This document shows, in pieces, positions 35,176 through 44,888 of a DNA stretch of 64,000 nucleotides. A program made the position numbers and the translations under genes. This stretch comes from DASZMX01 sp035551475 (GTDB lineage: Bacteria > Verrucomicrobiota > Verrucomicrobiia > Limisphaerales > Palsa-1400). The notes below the pieces were generated by a model. The model was not told the origin of the DNA and made no database searches. It saw nothing but the letters and a program-made list of their open reading frames with translations. Location: contig DASZMX010000082.1 of the NCBI GenBank assembly GCA_035551475.1, positions 71,081 through 135,080 of the forward strand. Reading direction: 5' to 3'. Position 1 is the first letter of the stretch; every line of letters starts with the position of its first letter.

Positions 35176-36225
35176 ATGGATCATAAAGCGGAATATATTT
35201 GGCTGCAGAACGGGCGGATTGCGTTGGACGCGATGCTCGCGGCGATCAAGGCTGCCACGGTCTCCATTCGGATGGAGATGTACATTTTTCACACCGGCGC
35301 GACGGCGGACGAATTTCGCGCGGCGCTGATTGCGGCCTGCCAGCGCGGCGTCAAAACCCGGGTGCTCGCGGATGGTTTGGGCTCCTACAGTTTGCCGGAT
35401 TCTTTTTGGAATGATTTTCGCGTCAGCGGCGGCGAATTCCGGCTGTTCAATCCCATCAAGCTCAGCCGCATGAGCATTCGCGATCATCGCAAGATTTTGG
35501 TGTGCGATGAAGAGGTGGCGCTGATTGGCGGGTTCAATGTCGCGAGCGAATATTATGGCGATGGCGTGAAATCCGGCTGGCGCGATCTGGGCATGCAAGT
35601 GCGCGGGCCTCTGGTGCGGCAATTGGCGGAGGCGTTCGATGAAATGTTTGCCTGCGCGGATTTCAAGCACAAGCCTTTCACCCGGCTGCGCGCCTCGGAA
35701 CGGCAACGGACTTTTCAGGCGCCCGATGCCGAGTTGCTCCTGGGCGCGCCGGGGCGGAATAATCCCATCAAGCGCGCGTTGCGCCATGAACTGCGGGACG
35801 TCGATGATGTGCGCATCATGTGCGCCTATTTTCTGCCGCCCTGGCGGATGCGCCGCGATTTAATCCGCATCGCGCGGCGCGGCGGGCGTGTGCAATTGAT
35901 TTTGCCGCAAAAATCCGATGTGCCGTTTTCGCGCATGGCGGCCCTGAGTTTTTACCGGCGTTTTTTAATTGCCGGCGTCGAAATCTACGAATACGAGCCG
36001 CAGATTTTGCACGCCAAACTTTTTCTCTTTAACGACATCGTGTACGTCGGCTCCGCCAATCTTGATTCCCGCAGTCTGAACATTAATTACGAACTTTCGT
36101 TGCGTCTCTCCGACGCCCGCGTGGCGCGCGATGCCCGCACGATTTGGGAGCGGATCAAGGGCCGTTTTGCCTACTGGATCCTGGCCCGCATCGACCCTTA
36201 TATTGCGCTGCGTCAATTCGAATAA
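35176..36225 (+). CDS. Cardiolipin synthase-like phospholipase D family protein
   Basis: A 349-residue enzyme with two phospholipase D motifs, expected to join phosphatidylglycerol molecules or exchange phospholipid head groups at the inner membrane. The first motif HRKILVCDEEVALIGG fits HxKx4D. The second, HAKLFLFNDIVYVGSANLDSRS, has Asn where the Asp normally stands, followed by Asp. The N-terminal membrane segments of full-length ClsA are absent, as in ClsB-type proteins. ATG 35176 is chosen; the frame reaches a TTG at 35149. Its stop codon lies just inside a 25-bp inverted repeat arm. Confidence 0.85.
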   Translation: MDHKAEYIWLQNGRIALDAMLAAIKAATVSIRMEMYIFHTGATADEFRAALIAACQRGVKTRVLADGLGSYSLPDSFWNDFRVSGGEFRLFNPIKLSRMSIRDHRKILVCDEEVALIGGFNVASEYYGDGVKSGWRDLGMQVRGPLVRQLAEAFDEMFACADFKHKPFTRLRASERQRTFQAPDAELLLGAPGRNNPIKRALRHELRDVDDVRIMCAYFLPPWRMRRDLIRIARRGGRVQLILPQKSDVPFSRMAALSFYRRFLIAGVEIYEYEPQILHAKLFLFNDIVYVGSANLDSRSLNINYELSLRLSDARVARDARTIWERIKGRFAYWILARIDPYIALRQFE

Positions 36226-36431
36226 TCTGGAACTCAGGAAATCAGGAAAAGGAAGTTCCGGGTTCCTGATTTTCTGAGTTTCAGATTGACCATCTGAGCG
36301 CGCCTCTATCCAACTAAGCCAAGCGGCCGGGCGGCTGTGAGCCCTAGCTCGCAGCCCAGCCGCGCCAAAGATCCCTTGACGTTCAACATCAGGAAAAAAG
36401 TTCCGATTCCTGATTTCCTGAGTTCCAGATT
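36224..36431. repeat. 208-bp inverted-repeat element between convergent genes (REP/MITE-like)
   Basis: Perfect 25-bp arms flank the element: 36224-36248 (begins AATCTGGAACTC) and 36407-36431 (ends GAGTTCCAGATT). A third copy of the right arm with two C-to-T changes lies at 36263-36287 and pairs with the left arm around a 14-base loop, so the element is two hairpin units, the second with a shortened left arm (36388-36395). Between them are the GC-rich hairpin at 36333-36356 and a tRNA-like scrap. It fills the gap between the stop codons of the cls-like gene and recJ. No transposase is encoded. A repeat family found elsewhere in the genome is expected but cannot be tested here. Confidence 0.65.
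36333..36356. terminator. Strong GC hairpin inside the inverted-repeat element
   Basis: GGCTGTGAGC and GCTCGCAGCC pair over 10 bp (one G-T pair) around a CCTA loop. It sits between two convergent genes and could stop transcription from either side. There is no T-run, so a structural role within the repeat element is equally possible. Confidence 0.4.
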
Positions 36432-36439
36432 GATTTTTC

Positions 36440-38137
36440 CTACTGCCAATCGAGGACTTTCAATTGCACGGTGCGGCGGCCGTTGTATTCGTTGATGGTG
36501 GGCGTGACGGCGAGGTCAAATCGAATTTTTGGGAGCGGCGCCTCGCCGCAATTCCACCAGACGGCTTCCAGCATGCGGCGCCCGTCGGTGACGCGGAATT
36601 TGACGTGCTGGTTTTCGCGGCCCATGCGCTGGGGCGGTTGTTGGTGGGCGACGCCGCGCAAGGCCACGCGCACCGCCGGGTTCATCATGCCGCACGGCTC
36701 CAAACGGGCCAGTTCCTCGACGCGCGCAAGCGTTAATTCGTCGAGGGTTGTTGCCGCGTCCAACGCCAGGGTGGGGCGCAGTTGCTCCGGCTTTAAAATG
36801 GACCGCGCCAGCTCGTTGATGCGCGCGCGGAAGGAATCGATCTTCGCGGCCTCCATGCTCAATCCCGCCGCCATCGCGTGGCCGCCGTGACGCAGCAAGA
36901 ATTCCCGGCAATCGCCCAGCGTCGCCGCGAGATCAAAACCGTCAATGCTCCGCCCTGAGCCGCGCCAGGCGCCGTTGTCGCCTCCAAAAATAATGGTGGG
37001 GCGATAAAACTTTTGCAGGACGCGCGAGGCCACGATGCCCACCACGCCGATGTGCCACGAGCTTGAGCCTTCCACGATGACGTAATCGCGCGCGGCCTCG
37101 AAACGTCGCCGCACGATTTCCAACGCTTCCTCACAGATGGCGCGCTCGATTTCCTGCCGCTGGCGATTGCGACCATCCAGGCTGACGGCAATGGCCTCCG
37201 CCTCGGCTTTGTCGGCTGTCAATAAAAGGCGCAGCGCCTCGCCGGCGTCGAGCAATCGGCCGGCGGCGTTCAGGCGCGGGCCGAGTTGGAAACCGACCTG
37301 TTGCACCCCGATGGGAATGGTCGATTTGGCCACCGTTTTTAAGGCGCACAAGCCGGCCCGTGGAGTGACATCCAGGCGCGGCAAACCGGCATGAACGAGA
37401 ATGCGGCTTTCTCCGGTGAGCGGCACAAGGTCGGCGACGGTCCCGAGCGCGGCGAGGTCCAAATGCTGGCGGATGTCGAAAGCGAGCGCCGCCGCCTCGC
37501 CGTCGGCGCGCATCTGTTTGGCCAGCGCGTGCGCCAGCTTGAACGCGAGGCCCGCCGAACAAAGCTCGTGGAATCTCGCGCCGAGCTGAGGATTGACCAG
37601 CGCCACCGCGTCCGGCGCCGGGTCGGACACTTGATGATGATCCAGCACGATGACATCGATGCCTTGCGTTTTCAGCCACGCGATGGGGCCGGTGGCGGTC
37701 GAACCGCAATCCACCGCCAGCAAGAGGAACCTGGAAAAATCTTTGACGCACGCGGCGACGGCCTCCTGCGTCAAGCCGTAGCCTTCGGTGAGACGGCTGG
37801 GCAGGTAATATTTCAATTTCCAGCCGAGCGCGGAAAGCGATTCAAAGAGCAACGCGGTGGAAGTCACCCCGTCCACATCGTAGTCGCCGAAGATCACCAC
37901 CAACTCGCCCCGGGCGCGGGCCGCGAGCAGGCGCGCGACGGCCTTGTCCATGTTGGGCAGGAGAAACGGATCGGCGAGATGCCGCAATTTCGGATCGAGA
38001 AATTCCGCGGCGTCGGCCCCGTTTCGAAATCCGCGGTTCATGAGGCATTGCGCCAGCAGCGGAGAGACATTCGCTTCGGCCGCGAGGCGCGCGGACGTCG
38101 CAGGGTCAGCCTGGGCCAGCGACCAGTTGAAATTCAT
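36440..38137 (-). CDS. recJ: Single-stranded-DNA-specific exonuclease RecJ
   Basis: A 565-residue DHH-family nuclease that degrades single-stranded DNA 5' to 3' in recombination and mismatch repair. The metal motif GDYDVDG is at residues 84-90, and LDHHQ follows near 170. The DHHA1 part contains RSIDGFDLAATLGDC and GGHAMAAG, and the C-terminal OB region ends the protein. Length is normal. Its ATG follows the exoD stop directly (TGAATG), so it is the last gene of a five-gene operon starting at yajC. Confidence 0.95.
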   Translation of the reverse strand: MNFNWSLAQADPATSARLAAEANVSPLLAQCLMNRGFRNGADAAEFLDPKLRHLADPFLLPNMDKAVARLLAARARGELVVIFGDYDVDGVTSTALLFESLSALGWKLKYYLPSRLTEGYGLTQEAVAACVKDFSRFLLLAVDCGSTATGPIAWLKTQGIDVIVLDHHQVSDPAPDAVALVNPQLGARFHELCSAGLAFKLAHALAKQMRADGEAAALAFDIRQHLDLAALGTVADLVPLTGESRILVHAGLPRLDVTPRAGLCALKTVAKSTIPIGVQQVGFQLGPRLNAAGRLLDAGEALRLLLTADKAEAEAIAVSLDGRNRQRQEIERAICEEALEIVRRRFEAARDYVIVEGSSSWHIGVVGIVASRVLQKFYRPTIIFGGDNGAWRGSGRSIDGFDLAATLGDCREFLLRHGGHAMAAGLSMEAAKIDSFRARINELARSILKPEQLRPTLALDAATTLDELTLARVEELARLEPCGMMNPAVRVALRGVAHQQPPQRMGRENQHVKFRVTDGRRMLEAVWWNCGEAPLPKIRFDLAVTPTINEYNGRRTVQLKVLDWQ

Positions 38138-38776
38138 TCATCGGACTATGGAATGAAAGAGCTTAATAAGGGAGGCGGAAATGGCGCCGGCCCACGCGAG
38201 AAAATAGAGCGTGGTGCCGAGGCTCGCGGCGTAGCCGAGCCAGATCATCATCCCGTCCTCTTCCATCATGCTCACCGCCATCAAGATGATGGCGTAACTG
38301 GGAAACATATTCGTAAACGGCGGGAACGGCGGCAACGGCAACGCCAGCAGAAACGCCATCCAACAGATCGTCAGCGCGTTCAGCATGCGAATAAACGGCC
38401 AGGTGATCCATTGCGCGCTGCGCGGACGAATCATGCGCTCCAGGTAACGCAACGCCCGCACGCTGGCGCGCAGGACCATTTTCATGCCGCTGGGAGAAAA
38501 GGTGCGGGCGCCGATGAATTTGGGCAGGTGCGGCGGCAGTTCAAACGCCAGCCGCAGCGAGAGAAACATAATGACGATGCCGAGCGGCACGCTCGCGCCC
38601 GGAAACGAAATGGGCGTGATGAAAGGCAGGCTCAACAGCACCATCACCAGATAAATCCCGCGCCCGTCGGTTTTATCGAGCAGTGAATTCAGATTCAGGC
38701 GCCGGCCTGATTCCTCTTCGCCCACAATTTCCAGCAGGCTGGCCGAGAGCGGGACATGACCGTGTGCGCCGGTCAT
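38138..38776 (-). CDS. Exopolysaccharide synthesis ExoD family membrane protein
   Basis: A 212-residue inner-membrane protein with about four to five hydrophobic segments. The N-terminal amphipathic region LSASLLEIVGEEESGRRLNLNSLLDKTDGRG and the following LVMVLLSLPFITPISFPGASVPLGIVI match the ExoD family by recalled pattern. ExoD is linked to exopolysaccharide production in rhizobia; its biochemical role is not established. It sits 13 bases after terC and abuts recJ. Confidence 0.85.
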   Translation of the reverse strand: MTGAHGHVPLSASLLEIVGEEESGRRLNLNSLLDKTDGRGIYLVMVLLSLPFITPISFPGASVPLGIVIMFLSLRLAFELPPHLPKFIGARTFSPSGMKMVLRASVRALRYLERMIRPRSAQWITWPFIRMLNALTICWMAFLLALPLPPFPPFTNMFPSYAIILMAVSMMEEDGMMIWLGYAASLGTTLYFLAWAGAISASLIKLFHSIVR

Positions 38777-38789
38777 GGGCGGCCTTTCG

Positions 38790-39608
38790 TCAGCGGCGTT
38801 CCCGCCAGGCGGCCACCGCGGAAAGCGCCATCGCGCTGCCCAAAATCAACCCCACCCCCACGAGCGACCACACCGTGGGGAGCGCCCACCAATGCGCGAG
38901 CAGCATCTTCGCGCCGATAAAGGCCAGCACGCACGCCAGCCCGGGCCGGAGATAACGAAAATATTTCATGGCGCCCACCAGCACGAAGTAGAGCGAGCGC
39001 AAGCCGAGGATGGCAAATATATTTGACGTGAAAACGATGAACGCGTTCTGCGTCACCGAGAAAATCGCCGGGACCGAATCCACCGCAAACACCAGGTCGG
39101 TCGTTTCCACCATGAGCAGCGCCAGGGCCAGCGGCGTCAGGGCGCGCCGCCCGTTCACCTGGCTGAGGAAACGCCCGCCCTCGAACCCAGCCGTGACCGG
39201 GAACATTTTTCGCGCGAACCGGACAACGCCGTTGTCCTGCGGGCGCATGATCTCTCCTTTTGACACCAGCCATTTGACTCCCGTGTAGAGTAGGAACAGG
39301 CCCAATATATAAAGGAACCAGTGAAAGCTTTGAATCAGCGCCGCTCCCACCCCGATCATCAGTCCGCGCATGAGCACCGCGCCGAGAATGCCCCATCGCA
39401 ACACGCGGGAGCGATGCTCCTCCGGCACCACGAAGTAATCGAAGATGAGGGCGATGGCGAAGACGTTGTCCATGGACAGGGACAACTCAATCACGTAGCC
39501 TGTCAAGAATTGGAGCGACCATTCGCTCCCCCGCCACACGGCCAGGCCCCCCGCAAATAGAAGCATCAGGCCAAAACAGAGGCCGCTCGCTTTCAGCGCC
39601 TCGCGCAT
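38790..39608 (-). CDS. TerC family integral membrane protein
   Basis: A 272-residue membrane protein with about seven to eight helices. TerC signatures are ELSLSMDNVFAIALIF and, in the second half, LMVETTDLVFAVDSVPAIF, each carrying acidic residues inside the membrane thought to bind metal ions. Recent work links TerC proteins to Mn2+ export during protein secretion. Their position directly after secDF fits that idea. ATG 39608 is used; the frame upstream overlaps secDF. It starts five bases after the secDF stop. Confidence 0.92.
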   Translation of the reverse strand: MREALKASGLCFGLMLLFAGGLAVWRGSEWSLQFLTGYVIELSLSMDNVFAIALIFDYFVVPEEHRSRVLRWGILGAVLMRGLMIGVGAALIQSFHWFLYILGLFLLYTGVKWLVSKGEIMRPQDNGVVRFARKMFPVTAGFEGGRFLSQVNGRRALTPLALALLMVETTDLVFAVDSVPAIFSVTQNAFIVFTSNIFAILGLRSLYFVLVGAMKYFRYLRPGLACVLAFIGAKMLLAHWWALPTVWSLVGVGLILGSAMALSAVAAWRERR

Positions 39609-39613
39609 GGGGC

Positions 39614-42133
39614 TTAAACCCGCGCGCGCACGCCGCTCGGCACATCCACCGGCGTTTCCATGGCGCTCTTCGGGCGTTCGCCCTTGTGCCACCAGAGAAC
39701 CAGCGCGCTGGCGATGTAGATGCTCGAATAGGTGCCGGTGATGATGCCCACCAGGAAGGTGAAGGCGAAGTCATTGATCACGCCGCCGCCGAAGAAATAC
39801 AGCGCGGCCGTCGATATGAACACCGTGCCGGAAGTGATCAGCGTTCGGCTCAAGGTTTGGTTAAGCGCCGTGTTCATCACGTCCTTGAAGGACCCGCGCA
39901 CGCCCAACTTCAAGTCTTCGCGAATACGATCGAAAATAACGATCGTGTCGTTAATGGAGAAACCGATGATGGTCAAAATGGCCGCCACAATGGGCGCGCT
40001 CAATTGGCGTCCCGACAAGAAGAAGATGCCGAGCGTCATGAGCACGTCATGAATCACCGCCAGCACCGCGCCGACCGAGAACGAGAACTCATAGCGCAGC
40101 GCCACGTAAATCAGGATGCCGAACAACGACAGGAAGGAGGCGATGATCGCCGATTTTTGGATTTCCAATCCCACCGTCGCTCCCACGGTGTCGTGGCCGA
40201 TGACTTGATAACCGGCGGACGGGAAGGCCGTCGTCAAGGCATTGACGGCCGCCGGGCCTTTGCCAAACGGCGCCACGACTTGCAGCATTTCCTGCTGGCC
40301 CTTTTGATATTGAATTTGCGTCTCGCCGATTTTTTCCAACGCGCCGCGCAGCTTGTCCACATCGACGCGTTCCTTAAAGGACATCGTCACGGCGTCGCCG
40401 CCGGCGAAGTCGATGCCCATGACATTGGAGCCGCGATGCACGCCCCAGCCGATGCCGATGGCAATGATCAGCCACGAGGCGGCAAACGCCGGCTTGGCGA
40501 ACTTCATGAAATCCCATTTATAATTCTTGATCCAGTGCAGCATGCCGATGTGATTGAGCATCCCGCGCGCGAGCAGAAAGTCAAAAATCAGCCGGGTCAT
40601 GACCAGCGAGGTGAACAAGCTCAACGCCACGCCAATCGTCAATGTGACGCCGAAGCCCTTGACCGGGCCCGTGCCCATATAGATTAGAATGATCGCCGAA
40701 ATCAGCGTGGTGCTGTGCGAATCGAAGATCGTGCTGAAGGCGCGTTTGTACGCCGCCGAAATCGCCCCGCGCATTGATTTGCCGGAAGCCATTTCCTCGC
40801 GCAGACGCTCGTAAATCAGGACGTTGGCGTCCACCGCCATGCCGACCGTCAAGACGATGCCCGCGATGCCAGGCAGCGTCAGGGTCGTGCCCACGGAGCA
40901 CATGACGCCGAGCAAAATCAAGAGGTTCAGAATCATCGCGATGTCCGCGATGAGCCCGCAGCGATGATAATAAACCATCATGAACGCCGCCACGAGCAAG
41001 GTGCCCCAGATCGCGGCTTGAATGCCCGAATGAATCGAGTCTTTGCCAAGGGTGGGATCGACTTCCCGGCTTTCGTCGATTTTCACCGGCTGCTCCAGCG
41101 GATTTTCCAGCGCGTTGGCGATGGAAATCGCCTCGTTGATGTCCATGTTGCCGCCGGAAATGGTGCCGCTGCCGCCGAGGATGGGGTCCTTGATGTAAGG
41201 CGCCGTGTAGAGCTTGCCGTCCAACACGATGGCCAGTTGCTCATGCACATGGTCGGTCGTCAATTGCCCGAAGCGCTGCGCGCCATCGCTGTCAAACCGA
41301 AAATCAATCTCAGGCTGGCCCGACACCGGGTCGCGGTTCGGGAAGGCGCGCTTGATGTATTTGCCCGTCAGACCGTTCGCGAGTTTCTTTTGCACGAGGT
41401 AGGATTCCATCGCATACGTGCCGTCGGCTTGCTTGTGCTTGGTGCTCAAGACTTCGTAGCCGGGCTCGACGATTCCCTGCTTCAGCAACTCCGCGCTGTT
41501 GGGATGCACCATGCGAAATTCCAAAAAGGCCGCTTTTTGAATGTTGGTCCGCGCCTCGTCCTGCGCCACGCGCGACAGGCCCGGCAATTGGATCAAAATA
41601 TGGTTCTGCCCCGCCGGTTGAATAAGCGGCTCGGCCACGCCGAGATTATCCACGCGACGCCGGAGCACTTCCGCGGCTTGCGAGACCAGACGTTCGCGTT
41701 CCGCGGCGTCCACCACCGCGTTCTGGTTCGTTTCCGTGGAGGAAATGTGGTTGGTGTCCAGGCTCACCAAGAACTGCGTGCCGCCCTGCAAATCCAGGCC
41801 GAGCTTGATTTTGCCCGCGGCTTTGCGTTGCAGCAGGTTCAGCAAAACGTAGGTCGGATGCTCCTCGGTCTTGACGTCAATATAGGGGAAGTAGGGCTGG
41901 ACGTTGTTGGTTCCAATCGCCGTGGTCAAAATGTCGAATTGCTTGTGCGGATCGGGATCGGCTTTTTCCAGGTCGCGCGCCTTGCTGACAATGGCGTCGA
42001 AACGCGCGTCGGTGCTGCTGGCTTCATCCTTAAATTCGTCGATCAGGTTGCGGCTGGCGGGCGGATAAATTTCCCAGATGGACCACGCCACGAGAAAGGC
42101 GATTAGCGCCCACCAAAATTTCGGTTTTTTCAT
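39614..42133 (-). CDS. secDF: Fused protein translocase subunit SecDF
   Basis: An 839-residue fusion of SecD and SecF, which use the proton gradient to pull secreted proteins across the inner membrane. The SecD half has a single N-terminal helix, a large periplasmic domain with GLDLQGGTQFLVSLD and the six-helix bundle with AIWGTLLVAAFMMVYYH. The SecF half begins at about residue 555 with a new helix, then GIDFAGGDAVTMSF and SINDTIVIFDRIRE. YajC is encoded three bases upstream. The fusion is common in several phyla, including this one. Confidence 0.95.
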   Translation of the reverse strand: MKKPKFWWALIAFLVAWSIWEIYPPASRNLIDEFKDEASSTDARFDAIVSKARDLEKADPDPHKQFDILTTAIGTNNVQPYFPYIDVKTEEHPTYVLLNLLQRKAAGKIKLGLDLQGGTQFLVSLDTNHISSTETNQNAVVDAAERERLVSQAAEVLRRRVDNLGVAEPLIQPAGQNHILIQLPGLSRVAQDEARTNIQKAAFLEFRMVHPNSAELLKQGIVEPGYEVLSTKHKQADGTYAMESYLVQKKLANGLTGKYIKRAFPNRDPVSGQPEIDFRFDSDGAQRFGQLTTDHVHEQLAIVLDGKLYTAPYIKDPILGGSGTISGGNMDINEAISIANALENPLEQPVKIDESREVDPTLGKDSIHSGIQAAIWGTLLVAAFMMVYYHRCGLIADIAMILNLLILLGVMCSVGTTLTLPGIAGIVLTVGMAVDANVLIYERLREEMASGKSMRGAISAAYKRAFSTIFDSHSTTLISAIILIYMGTGPVKGFGVTLTIGVALSLFTSLVMTRLIFDFLLARGMLNHIGMLHWIKNYKWDFMKFAKPAFAASWLIIAIGIGWGVHRGSNVMGIDFAGGDAVTMSFKERVDVDKLRGALEKIGETQIQYQKGQQEMLQVVAPFGKGPAAVNALTTAFPSAGYQVIGHDTVGATVGLEIQKSAIIASFLSLFGILIYVALRYEFSFSVGAVLAVIHDVLMTLGIFFLSGRQLSAPIVAAILTIIGFSINDTIVIFDRIREDLKLGVRGSFKDVMNTALNQTLSRTLITSGTVFISTAALYFFGGGVINDFAFTFLVGIITGTYSSIYIASALVLWWHKGERPKSAMETPVDVPSGVRARV

Positions 42134-42136
42134 GAA

Positions 42137-42493
42137 TTAACTTTTCGTTTCAGTGACTTCCCCGCCGCGATCGGTGATTTCGGCCACCGCGGACTTGAGG
42201 ATTTCGAGCTTGGATTCGGCCGACCGGATGGCGACGCTGCGGTCCTTGACCGAGAGCACCACGCCGACAATGCCGCTGGAGGTGACCACTTTGTCACCGG
42301 CTTTCATGGATTTTACCAGCGTATCCAGCTCCTTTTGCCGTTTGCGTTGGGGCAGGAAGATCAGCACCCACATCACAATGATGATAATGGCCAGCATCCC
42401 AAACTGTTTGATGGCCATTCCCGTCTGGTCTGGGACCAACTGTGTTTGGTCGGCCAGCAGACAGGGCACACGGCTAAAAATGATCGTATTCAA
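42137..42493 (-). CDS. yajC: Preprotein translocase subunit YajC
   Basis: A 118-residue single-span membrane protein: a hydrophobic segment LAIIIIVMWVLIFLPQRKRQKE followed by a small cytoplasmic domain with MKAGDKVVTSSGIVGVVLSVKD. The N-terminal 25 residues before the membrane segment are longer than in E. coli; another start cannot be excluded, but no better one is visible. It heads an operon with secDF, terC, exoD and recJ. A 10-bp inverted repeat lies about 50 bases upstream. Confidence 0.93.
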   Translation of the reverse strand: MNTIIFSRVPCLLADQTQLVPDQTGMAIKQFGMLAIIIIVMWVLIFLPQRKRQKELDTLVKSMKAGDKVVTSSGIVGVVLSVKDRSVAIRSAESKLEILKSAVAEITDRGGEVTETKS

Positions 42494-42542
42494 AATGAGC
42501 CGGTCAATCTAGCGAAACACGCCAATTTGGCAAGCCCAAAGC

Positions 42543-42583
42543 CGAAGCCGGTCCGCGGCAGTTTGGCCACGCCACCGGCTTCG
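42543..42583. promoter_or_regulatory. 10-bp inverted repeat upstream of yajC
   Basis: CGAAGCCGGT (42543-42552) pairs perfectly with ACCGGCTTCG (42574-42583) around a 21-base loop. It lies 50 to 90 bases upstream of yajC and about 100 bases after the UPF0175 stop. It could end the upstream transcript or shape the yajC leader. No T-run follows on the minus strand. Confidence 0.3.
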
Positions 42584-42679
42584 CTGCCAGTTTGACCGCG
42601 CTGCGAGGGGCTCGTTGCGGGCGGATGGAGTATTCGACGCGGGCGAGAGTGATAAGGGGCGGGGAATCGGAAACGACAA

Positions 42680-42943
42680 TCACAGCTTGAGGCGAGCCGC
42701 CGTCTCACGGTCCTCTTTCAGGTCGTCGCTGGGGTAGTGCGCTGAAACCTTCCGGCGCGCAGAAAAATCCATGAATTCCTCCACGCTGACATTGGCTAAC
42801 TCCGCAGCTCGCCCCAGCGAGACGCGTCCCTCGCGGAACAACTCCAAGGCCAGCAGCTTCGAAGCGCTCTCCGAGCTGGAGCCCCCTTGCATTCCCGCCA
42901 GCGCGAAAACCTCTTCCGGAATTTCAACAGTTACAGTTGACAT
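42680..42943 (-). CDS. UPF0175 family protein (antitoxin-like)
   Basis: An 87-residue protein. The central stretch LALELFREGRVSLGRAAELANVSVEEFMDF is the UPF0175 signature, a helix-turn-helix-like fold found as the antitoxin-like half of pairs whose partner is a DUF3368/PIN-domain protein. No such partner gene is present on either side: the downstream gap to yajC is only 186 bases and the upstream neighbour is a VOC protein. It therefore appears to be an orphan. Confidence 0.82.
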   Translation of the reverse strand: MSTVTVEIPEEVFALAGMQGGSSSESASKLLALELFREGRVSLGRAAELANVSVEEFMDFSARRKVSAHYPSDDLKEDRETAARLKL

Positions 42944-43049
42944 TACGCCATGAGTCTAATCACCCGCGCCACCTGCGCAAGCAATCGAGCCGGGAACGAT
43001 ATTGTCGCTCCCGGCATCCATGGCCGCCCTGTCGCCGGCAGCTCTGCGC

Positions 43050-43484
43050 TTATGCTGGCGGCATGGAGTGGACGATGACCATCCAGCCGACGCCGAACTT
43101 GTCGGTTAGCATCCCAAAGGCCGGGGAGAAAAAGGTCTTCGTTAGGGGCATGGTTGCTTTTCCGCCTTCACTCAACGCAGTGAACATTTTCTGCGCCCCG
43201 GCTTCATCGGCGGCCGACACGGACAGCGCAAAGCCATCGTAGGTCTGCTTGCCGCCGCAGCGCCCGTCCGACAGCATAAACAGCGAAGGGCCCGCTTTCA
43301 GCGTCGCGTGCATGATTTTTTCACCTGTCCCCGGCGCGCACATGGACTGGTCGGGGCTTTCTTTGAAGCGCATCAGCATCACGATTTCGGCGCCGATGGC
43401 TTTGCGATAAAACTCGATGGCCTCTTCACAACGGCCTTCAAAAAACAAGTAAGGCTGCACGGCAATGACAGGTGGTGTATTCAT
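43050..43484 (-). CDS. VOC family protein (PhnB-like)
   Basis: A 144-residue vicinal-oxygen-chelate-fold protein of the PhnB/3-demethylubiquinone-methyltransferase-like group. Typical segments are VQPYLFFEGRCEEAIEFYRKAIGAE, then IMHATLKAGPSLFMLSD and the C-terminal TFFSPAFGMLTDKFGVGWMV. Members lack a settled function and are named from fold. It lies 75 bases after tgt on the same strand. Confidence 0.9.
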   Translation of the reverse strand: MNTPPVIAVQPYLFFEGRCEEAIEFYRKAIGAEIVMLMRFKESPDQSMCAPGTGEKIMHATLKAGPSLFMLSDGRCGGKQTYDGFALSVSAADEAGAQKMFTALSEGGKATMPLTKTFFSPAFGMLTDKFGVGWMVIVHSMPPA

Positions 43485-43559
43485 ATTTTAGTCAGTTTGA
43501 TATTTCGTTTTCCAAGAGATGACGAACGGCTGCATCGCGAATGGACAACGACCGGCGAC

Positions 43560-44795
<1,236 letters not shown>

Positions 44796-44888
44796 TCAGA
44801 CCTTCATTTCAATTGTATTGACGGTAATACGTGAAACGCCGAGGCTGCTTCGTCGGATCGTTCGATAAAACCTGAAAAATAAAACCTT

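Noticed and set aside
36290..36360. A functional tRNA gene
   Set aside because: Only a D-arm-like stretch is visible. No anticodon arm with T33, T-arm or acceptor stem can be folded.
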